Below are positions 21,575 to 32,971 of a stretch of DNA of 64,000 nucleotides, one piece after another. The stretch spans positions 292,313,782 through 292,377,781 of the forward strand of contig OX465600.1 of the NCBI GenBank assembly GCA_950022295.1. Reading direction: 5' to 3'. Numbering within the stretch: the first letter of the stretch is position 1; the number at the start of each line of letters is the position of its first letter. The position numbers and the translations under genes were made by a program. The notes beneath the pieces are model-generated. The model saw nothing but the letters and a program-made list of their open reading frames with translations, was not told the DNA's origin and did no database searches. The DNA is from Bromus sterilis. Taxonomy: Eukaryota > Streptophyta > Magnoliopsida > Poales > Poaceae.

Positions 21575-24282
21575 ATGACTGCCAAAGAGTTTGAGGAGCT
21601 AGCCCTCAATGGCCAGAATTACCCTACATGGGCCATGGACATCAAGATCAGTCTTGCGTCTCGTGGGATAGCACGAGCAATCCAGGACCCGGAGATTCCT
21701 CTCCCGGAAGGAGCCGTGCCGCTGACAGAACAGCAAAACTATGCTGCCTTATTCATCATAAGGCACCATATTCATCCAGATCTCAAGTCCGAGTATTTAC
21801 AGGAGGAATCTCCTAGTACTCTGTTTCTGTCCCTCAAAACGAGGTATGAACAGCAGAAGGCAGTGGTCCTGCCCGAAGCACTCCATGATTGGACTCACCT
21901 ACGCCTTCAAGATTTCAAATCCATTGGTGAATACAATCACGAGGTTCATAAGATATGTTCCAAACTGCGTTTTTGTGACAAGGAACCTAGTGAAGCGGAG
22001 AAGATAGAAAAAACTTTGTCTACTATGCTCCCTTCCGACCGGATCCTTCAACAGCAATACCGTGCTCGCAACTGTGACGCCCCCAAAATCAGGCCGTGTA
22101 CAGTAATCATACACACAGGGTACACGACTGAGATTAGGGTGCCACGGTGATAATATCACAGCACAACACTAAACACAAAAGGATAAACAAATATATTACA
22201 ATAGAGGGGGTCACGCGGACCCGAATATATAAGTCATACAAGCCATAATATCTGAGTACAGACATAGTTAGTCAAGTTTTGCCTTAAGAAGGCTAGCACA
22301 AATCACATCAGAGGTACAGAACGAAAAGGCGAGGCCTCCTGCCTGGGATCCACAGTACTACTCCTGGTCAACGGGGAACTCAACGTCGTAGTAGGCGCCT
22401 CCGGGGTACTCCTGCTCCTGAGCTCCAACGTCGGCTGCAGCGGCCGATCAGGCAAAACAGTAAAGGAAATAAAGCAGGTGAGTATCTAGTATACCCGCGA
22501 GTCTTACGTCCGCTACTAAGCATTATGCATTTTATCAACGGAAGGAAGAGGCTGTATATAGTGGACTGAAGACAGAAGTTTAGAGCAAGGGTAAGAAGCT
22601 AGGCCTAACGAAGACTAGCATCTTCCGACGATGTCTTGCAGCATGAGGTAAGAATCAGCCAACAGCTTATATAAAACATAAAGTAACAATGAAGCAGAAG
22701 TTGCTGCAACATTGAATAATAATAAGTTGTAATAATTAACAATGCCTCGGAGTTCACCTCCTCGACATCCCCGCGAGGAAAAGAACCCGGAACCATACAG
22801 TTTAATAATAGTTTCTAGTGGTAAGATCCAGCTTCAGCATAAAGCGTCCTGTTACCGTGGACACGGCTATCGATAGATCAAATCTTCCCTGCAGGGGTGC
22901 ACTTGTGTTACGCTACACGCACGGATCTCCAGGGTGGCGGGAACCTTGTTAGGGAACGCTCCACCGAGGCTATCCGACACTTCATAGCCCATCTTTCAAA
23001 CTCAACAGAGAGGTCATCCGCCGGACTATATCCTATGTACGCGGGGCTTTGGACCCTAACCCCGACGTACTCCTGCACGGTGCGTGACTGGCCGGTGAAG
23101 TTAAATCAAAGCAAATACAAATCACACGCCGCGGCAAATAAGACAACACCACTTCCCGGCAATCAGCCCGCGGTACTGCTGACGTCTGAAGAGTCCTCGG
23201 ACGATACTAAGAAGTGGAGGAGCCCATAACTCGTAGTTCCCACGGGTAGGTAGTGCGTACATGGCATATAGCCAACTCAAGACATTCACTGAACCATTTA
23301 GTATTTTAATTAACCTGCGCGACAACCGTTTTCGTTGCCTCGACTTAACTGACCCGCGGACAACGACAGCAGCCAGGACCACCAGTACATCGGTGCCTGC
23401 CCCGTCGTCCCACCAAGTCACTGCGGTTACCAACAAGGTGAACCGTCTCCTTACCTTGTCTCGCGTGTGCTCCTGGAGGAGCTCGACTTTCGTGGGTTGG
23501 TAACTCTCGCGGCCAACGATCAGGGGCCAAGCACACCGGTACACTGGTCGTGCCCTCCCTGTCGTCCCGTCGCAATACCTCTCGCGGGCACCGTTGGGTC
23601 GCCCGACTTCTTACCTGAAGGACAACCGTTTCCAGGATCCTATGGCGGTAAGACAAAGTCAGCCTCGAGTGGAGTACAAGGATTACTCCTTGATGGCTCA
23701 CACTTGAGGTGACTAGGCATAACCCAGATAGGGCCTGAGGCGGTGTCTGCATTGTACCGTACCTGTGTAGTTATAATATTAATATCCGCGTTCACTCCCC
23801 TGAGTGATCGCGGCCCTCTATCTAATCCTAGCTAACAATGCGCAGGGTTCACTGCTGAATAATGCATAAGTAATAATAGGCAGCATAGGATTAAAGGGAG
23901 GTACATCAAGGGGCGAAAAAAATCAGGCTATGCAGTTGAATAGGATTGTAAACGTAGCAGCAGCAGTAACAATGCCTAGTGCAAGAAATGTACGGAAAGA
24001 TAGGCGATATCTGGGGAAGAGAATGGCTCTGCTTGCCTGCAAGCTCGACGGTAGTAGTAGGGTCGTCGACGACGTAGTCGTACTCAGCAGCGGTGTAGTC
24101 GACGGCAGCAGCGGGGTCTACCGGAGATTAAAGGGGGGAAGAAACAATAAATACACAGCAATAATATACAAACATATGCATGACATGACAGATGAAAAGT
24201 TAACGGTGTTCTAACGCGGTGTAATGCAATATGCTCGGAGCGGGAATTCATCTGGGGATGAACTACCGACTCCGGGTGATTA

Positions 24283-24299
24283 CCGGACAGGGTGTCCGG
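24283..24299. promoter_or_regulatory. CCGGACA-GGG-TGTCCGG dyad in the solo LTR
   Basis: This is a perfect 7-bp inverted repeat with a 3-bp spacer inside a block rich in CCGGA/TCCGG (24240-24480). The related 3' LTR has a diverged equivalent block near 9650-9880. Function unknown. Confidence 0.5.
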
Positions 24300-24693
24300 A
24301 GGGGGAAAGGATCAAGCCGGAGGTGTCGTGGTTACCGGAACAACATAAGGGGGTGTATACATGCTATTTGAACCATTCCGGACAACTTTCGTGTTCGGAA
24401 TAAATTCATCCGGGCACTCTAACAGTACCGGACAATCTATCGGACAGTCGGTCCGGAGGGGGAATGTTCGATGTTCGTAGTGTTAGAGGGGTGTGGTAGA
24501 CATACGGATAGCGTATTCGTATTCGTTGTATTTTTCTGATCAACTTTCATGTATAAAGTTTTTGAATTCGAGTTACGGTTTAAAAGTTATTGAATTTCAA
24601 AGTTTAAATCAATTTAAATGATTTTCTGGATTTTCTTTTATTATTTATTTAAACATTATCCAAAACATTATCCACAACATTATCCAGAACAGT

Positions 24694-24720
24694 GCTGACA
24701 TGTGGGACCCACATGTCAGC
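24694..24720. promoter_or_regulatory. 27-bp palindrome with TCP-type core GTGGGACCCAC
   Basis: Two 13-bp arms (GCTGACATGTGGG and its complement) surround a single A. The core 24702-24712 matches the TCP consensus GTGGGNCCCAC. Further GGNCCCAC-type half sites lie at about 24765, 24829, 24886, 24946 and 25008. Confidence 0.55.
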
Positions 24721-27430
24721 CTCTGTTATTTATAAATCATTTAGTTAAATTAGAAAATGCCACTGGACCCACATGTCAGTGACTGGAAATTCTTATTAAT
24801 TCTTTTAAATAATAAACTGACAAAGGGGGCCCACTGGTCAGCCTCACATGTTAATTAAAACAGTTTAATTAAATCTAATTAACAGTGGGGTCCCACATGT
24901 AAGTCTAACAGGGTTAAATTAAATCAATTAATCAATTAATTTACAGGTGGGACCCATGTGTCATTGACACAGTGGTTAATTAATCAGTTTAATTAGATTA
25001 AAGGGCCAAGGGCCCACATGTCATACACATGGGGGTAGTTTTCTCCAGTTTTAATTTTAACAGAGGGATTAGAGGGGGTGGGGCCCGATGTCAGGGGGCA
25101 GGGGGGTGGTTAGGGGGGGGTTTAACCCAACTGACGCCGCGGGCCCACCGGGCAGTGGCCTGGCCACAGCGTCTACACCGCCGGCGAGCCGTGCCATGGC
25201 CGGAGTCCCTGGTGGTGCTAGGGGCGGCCGTCTGGCGCGCGGTGGGGTTCATTGGGGCGGGGGATGTGGCTCGGCGCGTCCAGAACACGGCCTGGGCGCA
25301 CGGCGCGGTGCTACGGCGAGCCGGGGCGGCTGCGACCTACAGAACGACGGCGAGGAACACGGGACGGTGTCCCCGGCCACCGTTTGGCCGGCCGCGGGAT
25401 GGAATCGAACGGGCTCGAGGCCGTGCGTCCACTGGCGCAAGCGATACGGGCGGGCGCGACCTACAGAACGGCGACGGCGACGGACCGTGGCGGCCGGAGC
25501 ATGGGCTAGGTGGGGCGGCGACTACGATGCACCGATTCGAGCGTTGGAAGAGGGGAATGGGAGCTGGGCTCACCGTGGTTGCAGGGGAGGGGTCAGTGGG
25601 CTCGGGGAGGGGTCGGCGGCGTCGAATTTGGTCGCCGTCGGTGGGCGGCCGGGGCGGAGGAAATCGCGGTGGTTCGCGATGGTGGGGCGCTCCGGTGTCG
25701 ATTGGCTGCGCGTGGAGATGAGGGGGGGCACGGCGAGGCGACTGGACAGCCCAGGGCATCCCTCCGCTGTCGCTGGCCGCGTCGGCGGCGACGGCTCCGT
25801 CTCGGTGGCCCGCACAGAGGAGAGGGAGCAGGGGGGAATGGGTATGGCTAGGGTCCAGGGGGGAGGCCTTCTTATCCAGAGGGGGGGATGGGGAGCAGGT
25901 AGAGGAGCAGGGGGGCAGGTGGGGTGGGGGCGGCCATGGCGCCGTGCCCTGGCGTGTACGGGGTGAGGAACAGGGGAGGGGGGGGAGCAGTTGGAGAAGA
26001 AGGGGGGGCCCGGGGTGGGCCAGGCTGGGGGGAGGGGAGTGGGCCTCGCCCAGTGGCGGGGTTCAGGTATTTTTTTCATTTTTTTGTTTCCTTTTCCTTT
26101 TTTTTTGTTCTATTTCTTTTCTGTTTTAATCTATTTTAGCTAGGTTTTGATTTTTGTAAAATGTTATAATTTCACCCATATTAGTGTTACATTTTAACAT
26201 GATGCCACAAAAAGTTTGGGCATTAATTAAATTCATTTTAATATTATTATTTATCTTAAAAGGACTTTTGATATTGTTTTGCTACTGTTAACATTTAATT
26301 GCATTATTTAAATAACTTGATAAATTCACATCCCAATTTTTATAAGACCTACTGATTTTTAGGCATTTAATAAAATTGGTTCCACAATTTTTAATTTAAT
26401 TAAAATTCCCACTTGTTTATTTAATTTTACCATAGCCATTTAATAATTTCCCAAACATTTATTTTATTTCATATTACTAAATCACTTTAATAAAATATCC
26501 ATTGTTATTTTATCATGGCTTAAGATTGCTAGGCATTTTATAAATAGATTCCATTATTTTGGTTGGACTTTTATTCCATTTTCATATTAAATTTCAGAAC
26601 AACTTTTGATGACACCACAAGATTGGTTTCACAATCAACATAGACTTGTGATTATCCTAATGACTAAGGGTGACTTGGTTTATCCATGGACATGTTGATT
26701 GACTGGCATCCACAATCCTGGGAGCAAAATTTACAATCCACTTTGATTTGAAAATTTTATCTGGGTTGGAAATTGACAGAGCTATGATCAAAGGTGATCA
26801 TGGCTTGATCATCAACAGTAATGATCACTAACAGTGGAATCACTGTAGTGATTACTGTACTGGATCTGAGGGTGTTACAGCAACTATGATGTTTATTCAG
26901 AACTTATTCACATGTTACTTCAGGCTGAAAAACATGATGAGCTACTCGCTAAGAATGGCTCTCAGCGCCCGGTTGGGGCACAACCTTTACCTGAAGTTCA
27001 TATGAATGTTGCGAATAAGCAAAAGTTTAATGATACCCCTAGGGGAAATCAACCAAACTTCAAGCATAGGAGAAACGGCAACAGGAACAAGAAATTCAGA
27101 AACTCGGGCAAGGGAAAAGGCATTGCAAAGCACAAGTTTGATAAAACCAAGTTTTGTTACAAATGTGGATGCTACTCGCACTCTACAGAAAAGTGCACCA
27201 TGCCTAAACATCTGGTTATGCTGTACCAGCAGTCTCAAGGACGCAATGCACCTCAGAAGAAAAGGTTTGAAGCCAACTTCAACCTTCATCCACGCAGCGA
27301 TGATGGAGCTGGATGTTCACATGATGTTCCTCCTGGAGTCATGATTCCACACCCTTTTGAGGATCCTGCTGAAACGGAGGACATGTTAATTGAGTACACC
27401 TCAAAGGACACATTTGGCGACTTCGACTAG

Positions 27431-27601
27431 TCCCATGTTCTCCATCGTGATCTACCTATTAATGTCCATTTGTAATGATTGTAATAAGAACATAAGTGTG
27501 TCTTTGTTGTCTTTATATTCTATCAAACATATTTGATATAATAAGGTTGTAATTGTATCAACATATTTGATATAAATAAGATTGTATTCTATATATTAAA
27601 C
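27431..27601 (+). other. AT-rich spacer between gag and pol with duplicated palindromes
   Basis: It contains TATCAAA-CATA-TTTGATA (27521-27538) and a second copy TATCAA-CATAT-TTGATA (27556-27572) within a duplicated unit of about 33 bp. It separates the gag stop from the pol ATG; no frame crosses it. Confidence 0.75.
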
Positions 27602-30600
27602 ATGAGCTTTCTTATTGAAAATTCTTTGTTTTATATAGTTCTCTACGGGAACAATCCGATGGAAGAGGAATTATGCCTTGTGGACAGTGGCACCACGAAC
27701 TCAATACTGAGGGAGATAAAATATTTCCAAACTCTGAAAAAGACAAATGGAGATATCTTAACTATCGCTGGACGCGATACGGTGATTGTTGGCACAGGAC
27801 GTGCCATATTTACCCTCCCAAGCGGTACACAAGTGACAATTGAGGATGCTTTATTATATCCCGATTCGTCCCGTACCCTAATCAGTTACCGAGATATCCG
27901 TAAAAATGGTTTTCACATTGAAACCCATGAAGACAACAATGAGGAGTATCTACTCTTCACCAAAACTCACGGATATGGCAAAGAGGTACATGAGAAAATT
28001 CCCTCTCTATCGTCTGGTTTGTACTATACGTACATCAAACCCGTAGAACATGTTGCTTACAAAGTAATTTTTCAGAATGTTAACGCATTCCAAACATGGC
28101 ATGATCGCCTTGGTCATCCCGGTATCGGGATGATGAGAAAAATTACTAGCAATTCCATTGGTCACAATTTACTTGAGTCAAAATTTCCTCAATCTTCTGA
28201 TTTTGTGTGCACATCTTGTACCACGGGAAAGCTAATTTTGAGGCCTTCGCACCTCAAAATACAAGCTGAACCACTTCAGTTCCTTGAACAAATTCAAGGA
28301 GACATATGTGGTCCCATTCAACCATTAACTGGACCTTTCAGGTATTTCATGGTTCTTATTGACGCATCTACACGATGGTCACATGTGTGTCTTCTATCCA
28401 CACGAAACCATGCATTTGCCAAGATAATGAGGCAAGTCATTAAGTTGCAAGCCCATTATCCTGAAAATCGAATTAAATCAGTTCGAATGGAAAATGCTGC
28501 AGAATTCTCCTCACGAGCTTTCAATGATTATTGCATGGCTTTGGGGATTGACGTTCAGCACTCTGTTCCATATGTCCATACACAAAATGGTTTGGCTGAA
28601 TCACTGATTAAAAGGATCAAACTAATTGCAAGACCTTTGTTAATGAATTGCAACTTGCCAACCTCATGTTGGGGTCACGCTGTTTTACACGCTGCTGACT
28701 TAATACAACTGAGGCCAACTGCATATCACAGTACTTCCCCTCTGCAAATGGTACGTGGAAATCCTCCAAGCATTTCCCATCTGCGCAAGTTCGGATGTGC
28801 TACATACATCCCGATCTCACCACCACAGCGGACATCTATGGGCCCACACAGGAAACTGGGGATCTATGTGGGGTACAAATCGCCGTCGATTATCAAGTAC
28901 CTGGAACCCCTTACTGGGGATCTATTCACAGCCCGTCACGCTGATTGCATATTTAATGAGGAACATTTTCCGGCATTAGGGGGAGATTTCAAGTACCAGA
29001 AAGAATGCCCGGAAATTGATTGGAATGCTCAATCCATTTCACACTCTGATCCACGTACTCATGAGACCGAACTCCAAGTTCGGAAAATCATAAATTTGCA
29101 ACATCTTGCAAATAATCTGCCAGATTCATTTACTGATCTAAAAGGTGTTACAAAATCCTTGAATCCAGCCAGAAATGCGCCCGAAAGAGTGGAGGTACCA
29201 ATAAAAACCACTCAACTCCCTGTTCCTAAAAAGAGGGGGAGCAGTACGGCCTCTAACTTGGATCCTGCTTCTAGCAAGCAGCACAGGAAATCACGGAGAA
29301 AAACCTCCGAGACAGTAAATGCAAGTCAACTCAACATTGACAAACACCCAGTGGATGGGCAACCTCCACAACCCAGCTCCAGCGTGCACATACTGGCTGG
29401 GACATCGGAACACCCAGACTCACACATATTGGGAAATCATGAAGAGTCATCAAGGGTGCAGGAGATATCCACCAACTATATTGATTCTGGAGAATCATTT
29501 GATCGTAAGTCTACGATTGTCGACACTTACTTTTCTGCTACAATTGCAAATACCCTTCTCAATGATCATGATCCTAGGACCATCGTCGAGTGTGAAAAAC
29601 GCTCCGACTGGCCTCAATGGAAGGATGCAATACAAGCAGAATTAGCCTCGCTTAACAAAAGAAAGGTATTCACAGAAGCAATACCTACACCTCCAAATGT
29701 TTTCCCTGTGGGATTCAAATGGGTGTTCATCCGGAAACGGAATGAGAACAATGAGGTGGTGAGATACAAAGCAAGGCTCGTAGCACAAGGTTTCACGCAG
29801 AGACCTGGCATTGATTTCAATGAAACATATTCTCCAGTTATGAGTGGTATCACATTTCGATATCTTATTTCTTTGGCAGTACAAAATCATCTATCTATGC
29901 AGTTGATGGATGTCGTGACCGCATATCTTTACGGGTCACTAGATTCGGACATTTACATGAAGGTTCCTGACGGAGTCTCTGTCCCGAATGCAAGTGCTAA
30001 ACGCAACATGTATTGTGTTAAACTGAACAAGTCTCTTTACGGCTTGAAACAGTCGGGGCGGATGTGGTACAACCGACTAAGTGAGTTCCTTCTTCAGAAA
30101 GGCTACTCCAACAGTGATGATTGCCCATGTGTCTTCATCAAGAAGTCCTCTACAGGATTTTGCATCATTTCTGTGTATGTTGATGATCTCAACATCATTG
30201 GCAACGCACATGACATTGATGAAGCACGCAATCACCTCAAGATGGAATTTGAGATGAAAGATTTGGGTAAAACCAAATTTTGCTTAGGTATTCAACTTGA
30301 GCATCTTCCATCAGGAATCATGGTACACCAAGCTGCCTATATCCAGAAAATATTGGAGAAATTCAATATGGACAAATCCTATCCATCGAAAACTCCTATG
30401 GTGGTTCGCTCTCTAGACGTAGAGAAAGATCCGTTCAGACCGAGGGATGATGGAGAAGAGATTTTGAAACCTGAGGTTCCATATCTCAGTGCTATTGGAG
30501 CGCTTATGTATCTTGCAAATTGCACAAGACCAGATCTTGCTTTTGCAGTAAATCTACTTGCTAGACACAGCGCAGCACCTACCAAGCGCCATTGGTCAGG

Positions 30601-31216
30601 TGTAAAGAATGTCTTTCGATATCTTCAAGGCACTAAGGATCTTGGGCTGTTCTTCCAGTTCCAGAGAAATATGGACTTCAATATGATTGGATACACTGAT
30701 GCTGGCTATCTATCAGACCCCCATAATGCCAGATCACAAACCGGCTTTGTGTTTCTACATGGTGGGACTGCTATATCATGGAAGTCTTCGAAACAGACTT
30801 TGATAGCAACGTCCACAAATCATTCTGAGATAATTGCATTATATGAAGCATCACGTGAATGTGTTTGGCTTCGCAGAATGATAAACCACATACAACAATC
30901 ATGTGGAATTGGTTCTATCGAATCACCGACTATTATCTATGAAGATAATACAGCTTGTGTTGCTCAAATGCAAACTGGATACATCAAGAGCAACATCACT
31001 AAGCATATAGCTCCTAAGCTATTTTTCCCCCATGAACTTCAGAAAAGCGGGGAAATAAACATCTTGCAAGTTAAATCATGCGAGAATCTTGCTGATCTAT
31101 TTACTAAGTCTCTACCAAATTCTACATTCCAGAAATATGTCCATGGAATTGGTATGCGACGACTTCGGGACTTGCAAGTATCAGGGGGAGTCATCTTGAG
31201 ACACTTCTGCTCATAA
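27602..31216 (+). CDS. Copia pol polyprotein (protease, integrase, RT, RNase H), 1204 aa
   Basis: This is an uninterrupted frame. The protease active site LVDSGTTNSIL has its Asp at residue 28. The GAG-pre-integrase zinc region has WHDRLGHPG near residue 167 and CTSCTTGKL. In the integrase core, Asp234 lies in GDICGPI, the second catalytic position is Glu297 (in RMENAAEFSS; GAA codon at 28490-28492) where Asp is expected, and Glu333 lies in NGLAES. RT has KARLVAQGFTQRPGIDFNET and the catalytic YVDDLNIIG near residue 858. RNase H has GYTDAGYLSDP near residue 1030 and SWKSSKQTLIATST. Length and domain order are normal for a Copia pol. It starts at its own ATG, 171 nt after the gag stop. The Asp-to-Glu change may have impaired integration; the other catalytic residues look normal. 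Confidence 0.93.
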   Translation: MSFLIENSLFYIVLYGNNPMEEELCLVDSGTTNSILREIKYFQTLKKTNGDILTIAGRDTVIVGTGRAIFTLPSGTQVTIEDALLYPDSSRTLISYRDIRKNGFHIETHEDNNEEYLLFTKTHGYGKEVHEKIPSLSSGLYYTYIKPVEHVAYKVIFQNVNAFQTWHDRLGHPGIGMMRKITSNSIGHNLLESKFPQSSDFVCTSCTTGKLILRPSHLKIQAEPLQFLEQIQGDICGPIQPLTGPFRYFMVLIDASTRWSHVCLLSTRNHAFAKIMRQVIKLQAHYPENRIKSVRMENAAEFSSRAFNDYCMALGIDVQHSVPYVHTQNGLAESLIKRIKLIARPLLMNCNLPTSCWGHAVLHAADLIQLRPTAYHSTSPLQMVRGNPPSISHLRKFGCATYIPISPPQRTSMGPHRKLGIYVGYKSPSIIKYLEPLTGDLFTARHADCIFNEEHFPALGGDFKYQKECPEIDWNAQSISHSDPRTHETELQVRKIINLQHLANNLPDSFTDLKGVTKSLNPARNAPERVEVPIKTTQLPVPKKRGSSTASNLDPASSKQHRKSRRKTSETVNASQLNIDKHPVDGQPPQPSSSVHILAGTSEHPDSHILGNHEESSRVQEISTNYIDSGESFDRKSTIVDTYFSATIANTLLNDHDPRTIVECEKRSDWPQWKDAIQAELASLNKRKVFTEAIPTPPNVFPVGFKWVFIRKRNENNEVVRYKARLVAQGFTQRPGIDFNETYSPVMSGITFRYLISLAVQNHLSMQLMDVVTAYLYGSLDSDIYMKVPDGVSVPNASAKRNMYCVKLNKSLYGLKQSGRMWYNRLSEFLLQKGYSNSDDCPCVFIKKSSTGFCIISVYVDDLNIIGNAHDIDEARNHLKMEFEMKDLGKTKFCLGIQLEHLPSGIMVHQAAYIQKILEKFNMDKSYPSKTPMVVRSLDVEKDPFRPRDDGEEILKPEVPYLSAIGALMYLANCTRPDLAFAVNLLARHSAAPTKRHWSGVKNVFRYLQGTKDLGLFFQFQRNMDFNMIGYTDAGYLSDPHNARSQTGFVFLHGGTAISWKSSKQTLIATSTNHSEIIALYEASRECVWLRRMINHIQQSCGIGSIESPTIIYEDNTACVAQMQTGYIKSNITKHIAPKLFFPHELQKSGEINILQVKSCENLADLFTKSLPNSTFQKYVHGIGMRRLRDLQVSGGVILRHFCS

Positions 31217-31371
31217 CATCACATTATGCTGTTTCTTTGTGATTTTGTGCCCCAGGTTCTCTTGAAGATTTTAATGAAGAACTTTTAAGAGTAGAATACC
31301 GTAAGATGATGGCACTACCCGGATGATCGTAGGATGATCGTGGGATGACTCTATGTGGTCAAGCGTAGATT

Positions 31372-31379
31372 AGGGGGAG
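31372..31379 (+). other. Polypurine tract of the short-LTR Copia
   Basis: AGGGGGAG lies directly before the 3' LTR (TGTTGTGAATAAATC). Confidence 0.85.
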
Positions 31380-31561
31380 TGTTGTGAATAAATCTCCGCT
31401 GTACAACCGCATAGCGGTTTTGCCCCGTATCGGCGGCGCCTCTGCCCGAACGGGCATGTCCCTCTGCCAACGGTTGTGCCATCTCTTGCAACGTCGGTGG
31501 AGACATGTATAAATTGTAATCTTCTTCACGAGAATGAACAAGGAATCACTTTTCTTCAACA
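31380..31561 (+). repeat. 3' LTR of the short-LTR Copia (182 bp)
   Basis: It is identical to the 5' LTR except for two T/C differences (GTATCGGCGG and ACGGTTGTG here). It is followed by the right target duplicate CTGAA (31562-31566). Confidence 0.95.
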
Positions 31562-31566
31562 CTGAA

Positions 31567-32971
31567 CACCCAGATTGCTCAAAACCGTTTTGCAATACAG
31601 CCTTTATTGTCTGGTTGGTTTCACGATCAGGTCTCACGCTCACCCGTTAGATTGTTAGGCCATCCAACAGCTACAAAGCCAGTGGACGCATACCCAGGAT
31701 CAACCAGGTGAGGGATCTTTTCCCTGCAAATAATCTTCTACAACTATTTCACGCTACATCAACGATTTAACCAGAAGCCTCATAGGCATAAAGGACTAGC
31801 GTTCAATAGAAATATCCTTATGAACAACTACCCAGAGGCCATAATGTTCTTTGAAAATCTCATTAGAAGTCTCATCTAAATGAAACAGTTGACTGCTCCT
31901 AGTTCTAATAATTATCTCATCAAAAACACCTACTCAGATTTCCTAATCTTAAAAAATGACAGTAAAGTCCTATCTAAATGTTCCTACAAGGCAACCAATT
32001 AGTCAGCGAGGGACAAAAAGTTGCAAAATACAGTGACATTGTCCCATGTTACAAGTTACATTTCACACAGGGTCCACACTGCAAGAACAACATAATTATC
32101 AGCAGGCAAGACGTTCGTCTTAAGCACCTTCAAATAAACAGCCATTCATGATATCTGCATCATCCATATAAAAGTAGCAGTTAAGAGTCTGGAATATCAC
32201 AAATGCAAACAAATGCCTATTGTTTGCCAATGTTGCTCCTGCTTAGTGGACTGGTGTCCATATGGATAATAATGGCAATGGTTATACAAGGTACAGTACA
32301 GATGAATAACGAGTTCAAATGCCATAAGCTGACTTTGAAATAAACATAGACGTGTGGACTGCAAGTAATTTTTTCAAATAGTTCATCGCGTTCCACTTAC
32401 TTAATCACCCTATGTTATGGTCAAAGTGCAACTTAAACTGAAACAGTATAAGACTAGTGACTACACCTGACCAGATCATGCAATATAATAAATGAAGTCA
32501 ACATGCCCCTCATGATTGATATAGTAATACAACTAGAGATGCTAATCAAAGGGTATCTAACTGCATTTATCAAGTGAGACTGAAGAAAGGAAATCAGCCC
32601 AGGTACAAAACTGACAGTGGGCATAAAATAATTTTAGAGAAACTGGTCCTAACATCACATATTCTAGGGATGCAGACAGATTAAACGAGACTGATATTTA
32701 CAATCTCAGGCAAAAGGCAGATCTTATTCTCTCACTGATTAATAAATAACTCGCCAAAGGCTAAATATTCATTATTTAGGCTCCAAACAATAGAAGTAAA
32801 ACTGTTGGGTTGACTTAAAAGCACAAACTAACGATGCAGCTCGAATCTGAATAAAAGTTCAAAAAGCACGTACCAATTGCTCTGCAGCAGGTCTGGTGAC
32901 GGAAACCTTTTGAGCCTCCTTTTAACAGCATATGACATTGATTGACAATAGAAGTAAGAAGAAAAGTGTAG
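31567..32971 (-). other. 3' flank / possible 3' UTR of MED19, no supported gene
   Basis: This is AT-rich, low-copy-looking sequence without long frames. It would contain the MED19 3' UTR just below 32972. The first 140 bp after the Copia keep an open plus-strand frame that ends at a donor-like CAGGTGAGG (about 31706-31714); see findings. Confidence 0.5.

Larger units (their letters stand above)
22073..26879 (-). repeat. Solo LTR (4807 bp) of the long-LTR Gypsy family, antisense, TSD GCAAC
   Basis: Read on the minus strand it starts TGTAACACCCTCAG and ends GGGGGCGTCACA, matching the LTR at 8008-12042 and especially positions 1-760. Perfect duplications GCAAC flank it (22068-22072 and 26880-26884). 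The GC-rich centre (about 25030-26060) opens several long but unsupported frames; the flanks are AT-rich. The LTR is about 770 bp longer than the 3' LTR at 8008. No internal region or second LTR is present. Confidence 0.95.
21575..27430 (+). pseudogene. Copia gag, interrupted by a solo LTR (coding parts 21575-22072 and 26885-27430)
   Basis: This is the Copia capsid/nucleocapsid protein. The N-terminal part starts MTAKEFEELALNGQNYPTWA, with the typical LNGxNYxxW region, and continues through FKSIGEYNHEVHKICSKL (UBN2/gag-like). The solo LTR (22073-26879) plus one copy of its target duplicate (26880-26884) interrupts the frame after YRARN. The frame resumes exactly in register at 26885, passes a basic region and the CCHC knuckle CYKCGCYSHSTEKC, and ends with TAG at 27428-27430. 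Without the insert it would be about 347 residues. No other lesion is visible. The interruption is a single recent event, and the gag can no longer be made as one protein. Confidence 0.9.
19944..31561 (+). mobile_element. Full-length short-LTR Ty1/Copia element with TSD CTGAA
   Basis: The 182-bp LTRs (19944-20125 and 31380-31561) differ at two positions, both C/T. The target duplication CTGAA is perfect (19939-19943 and 31562-31566). Internal order: leader with a GC-rich block, gag (split by a solo LTR), an AT-rich spacer, and an uninterrupted pol of 1204 codons with protease, integrase, RT and RNase H in the Copia order. Without the nested solo LTR the element would be about 6.8 kb. The near-identical LTRs mean a recent insertion. 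Confidence 0.96.

Noticed and set aside
25029..26079. Several 100-290-codon frames in the solo LTR
   Set aside because: They overlap on both strands in a GC-rich LTR core, with Arg/Gly/Pro-rich translations and no domain. The region is demonstrably LTR by its ends and target duplication.
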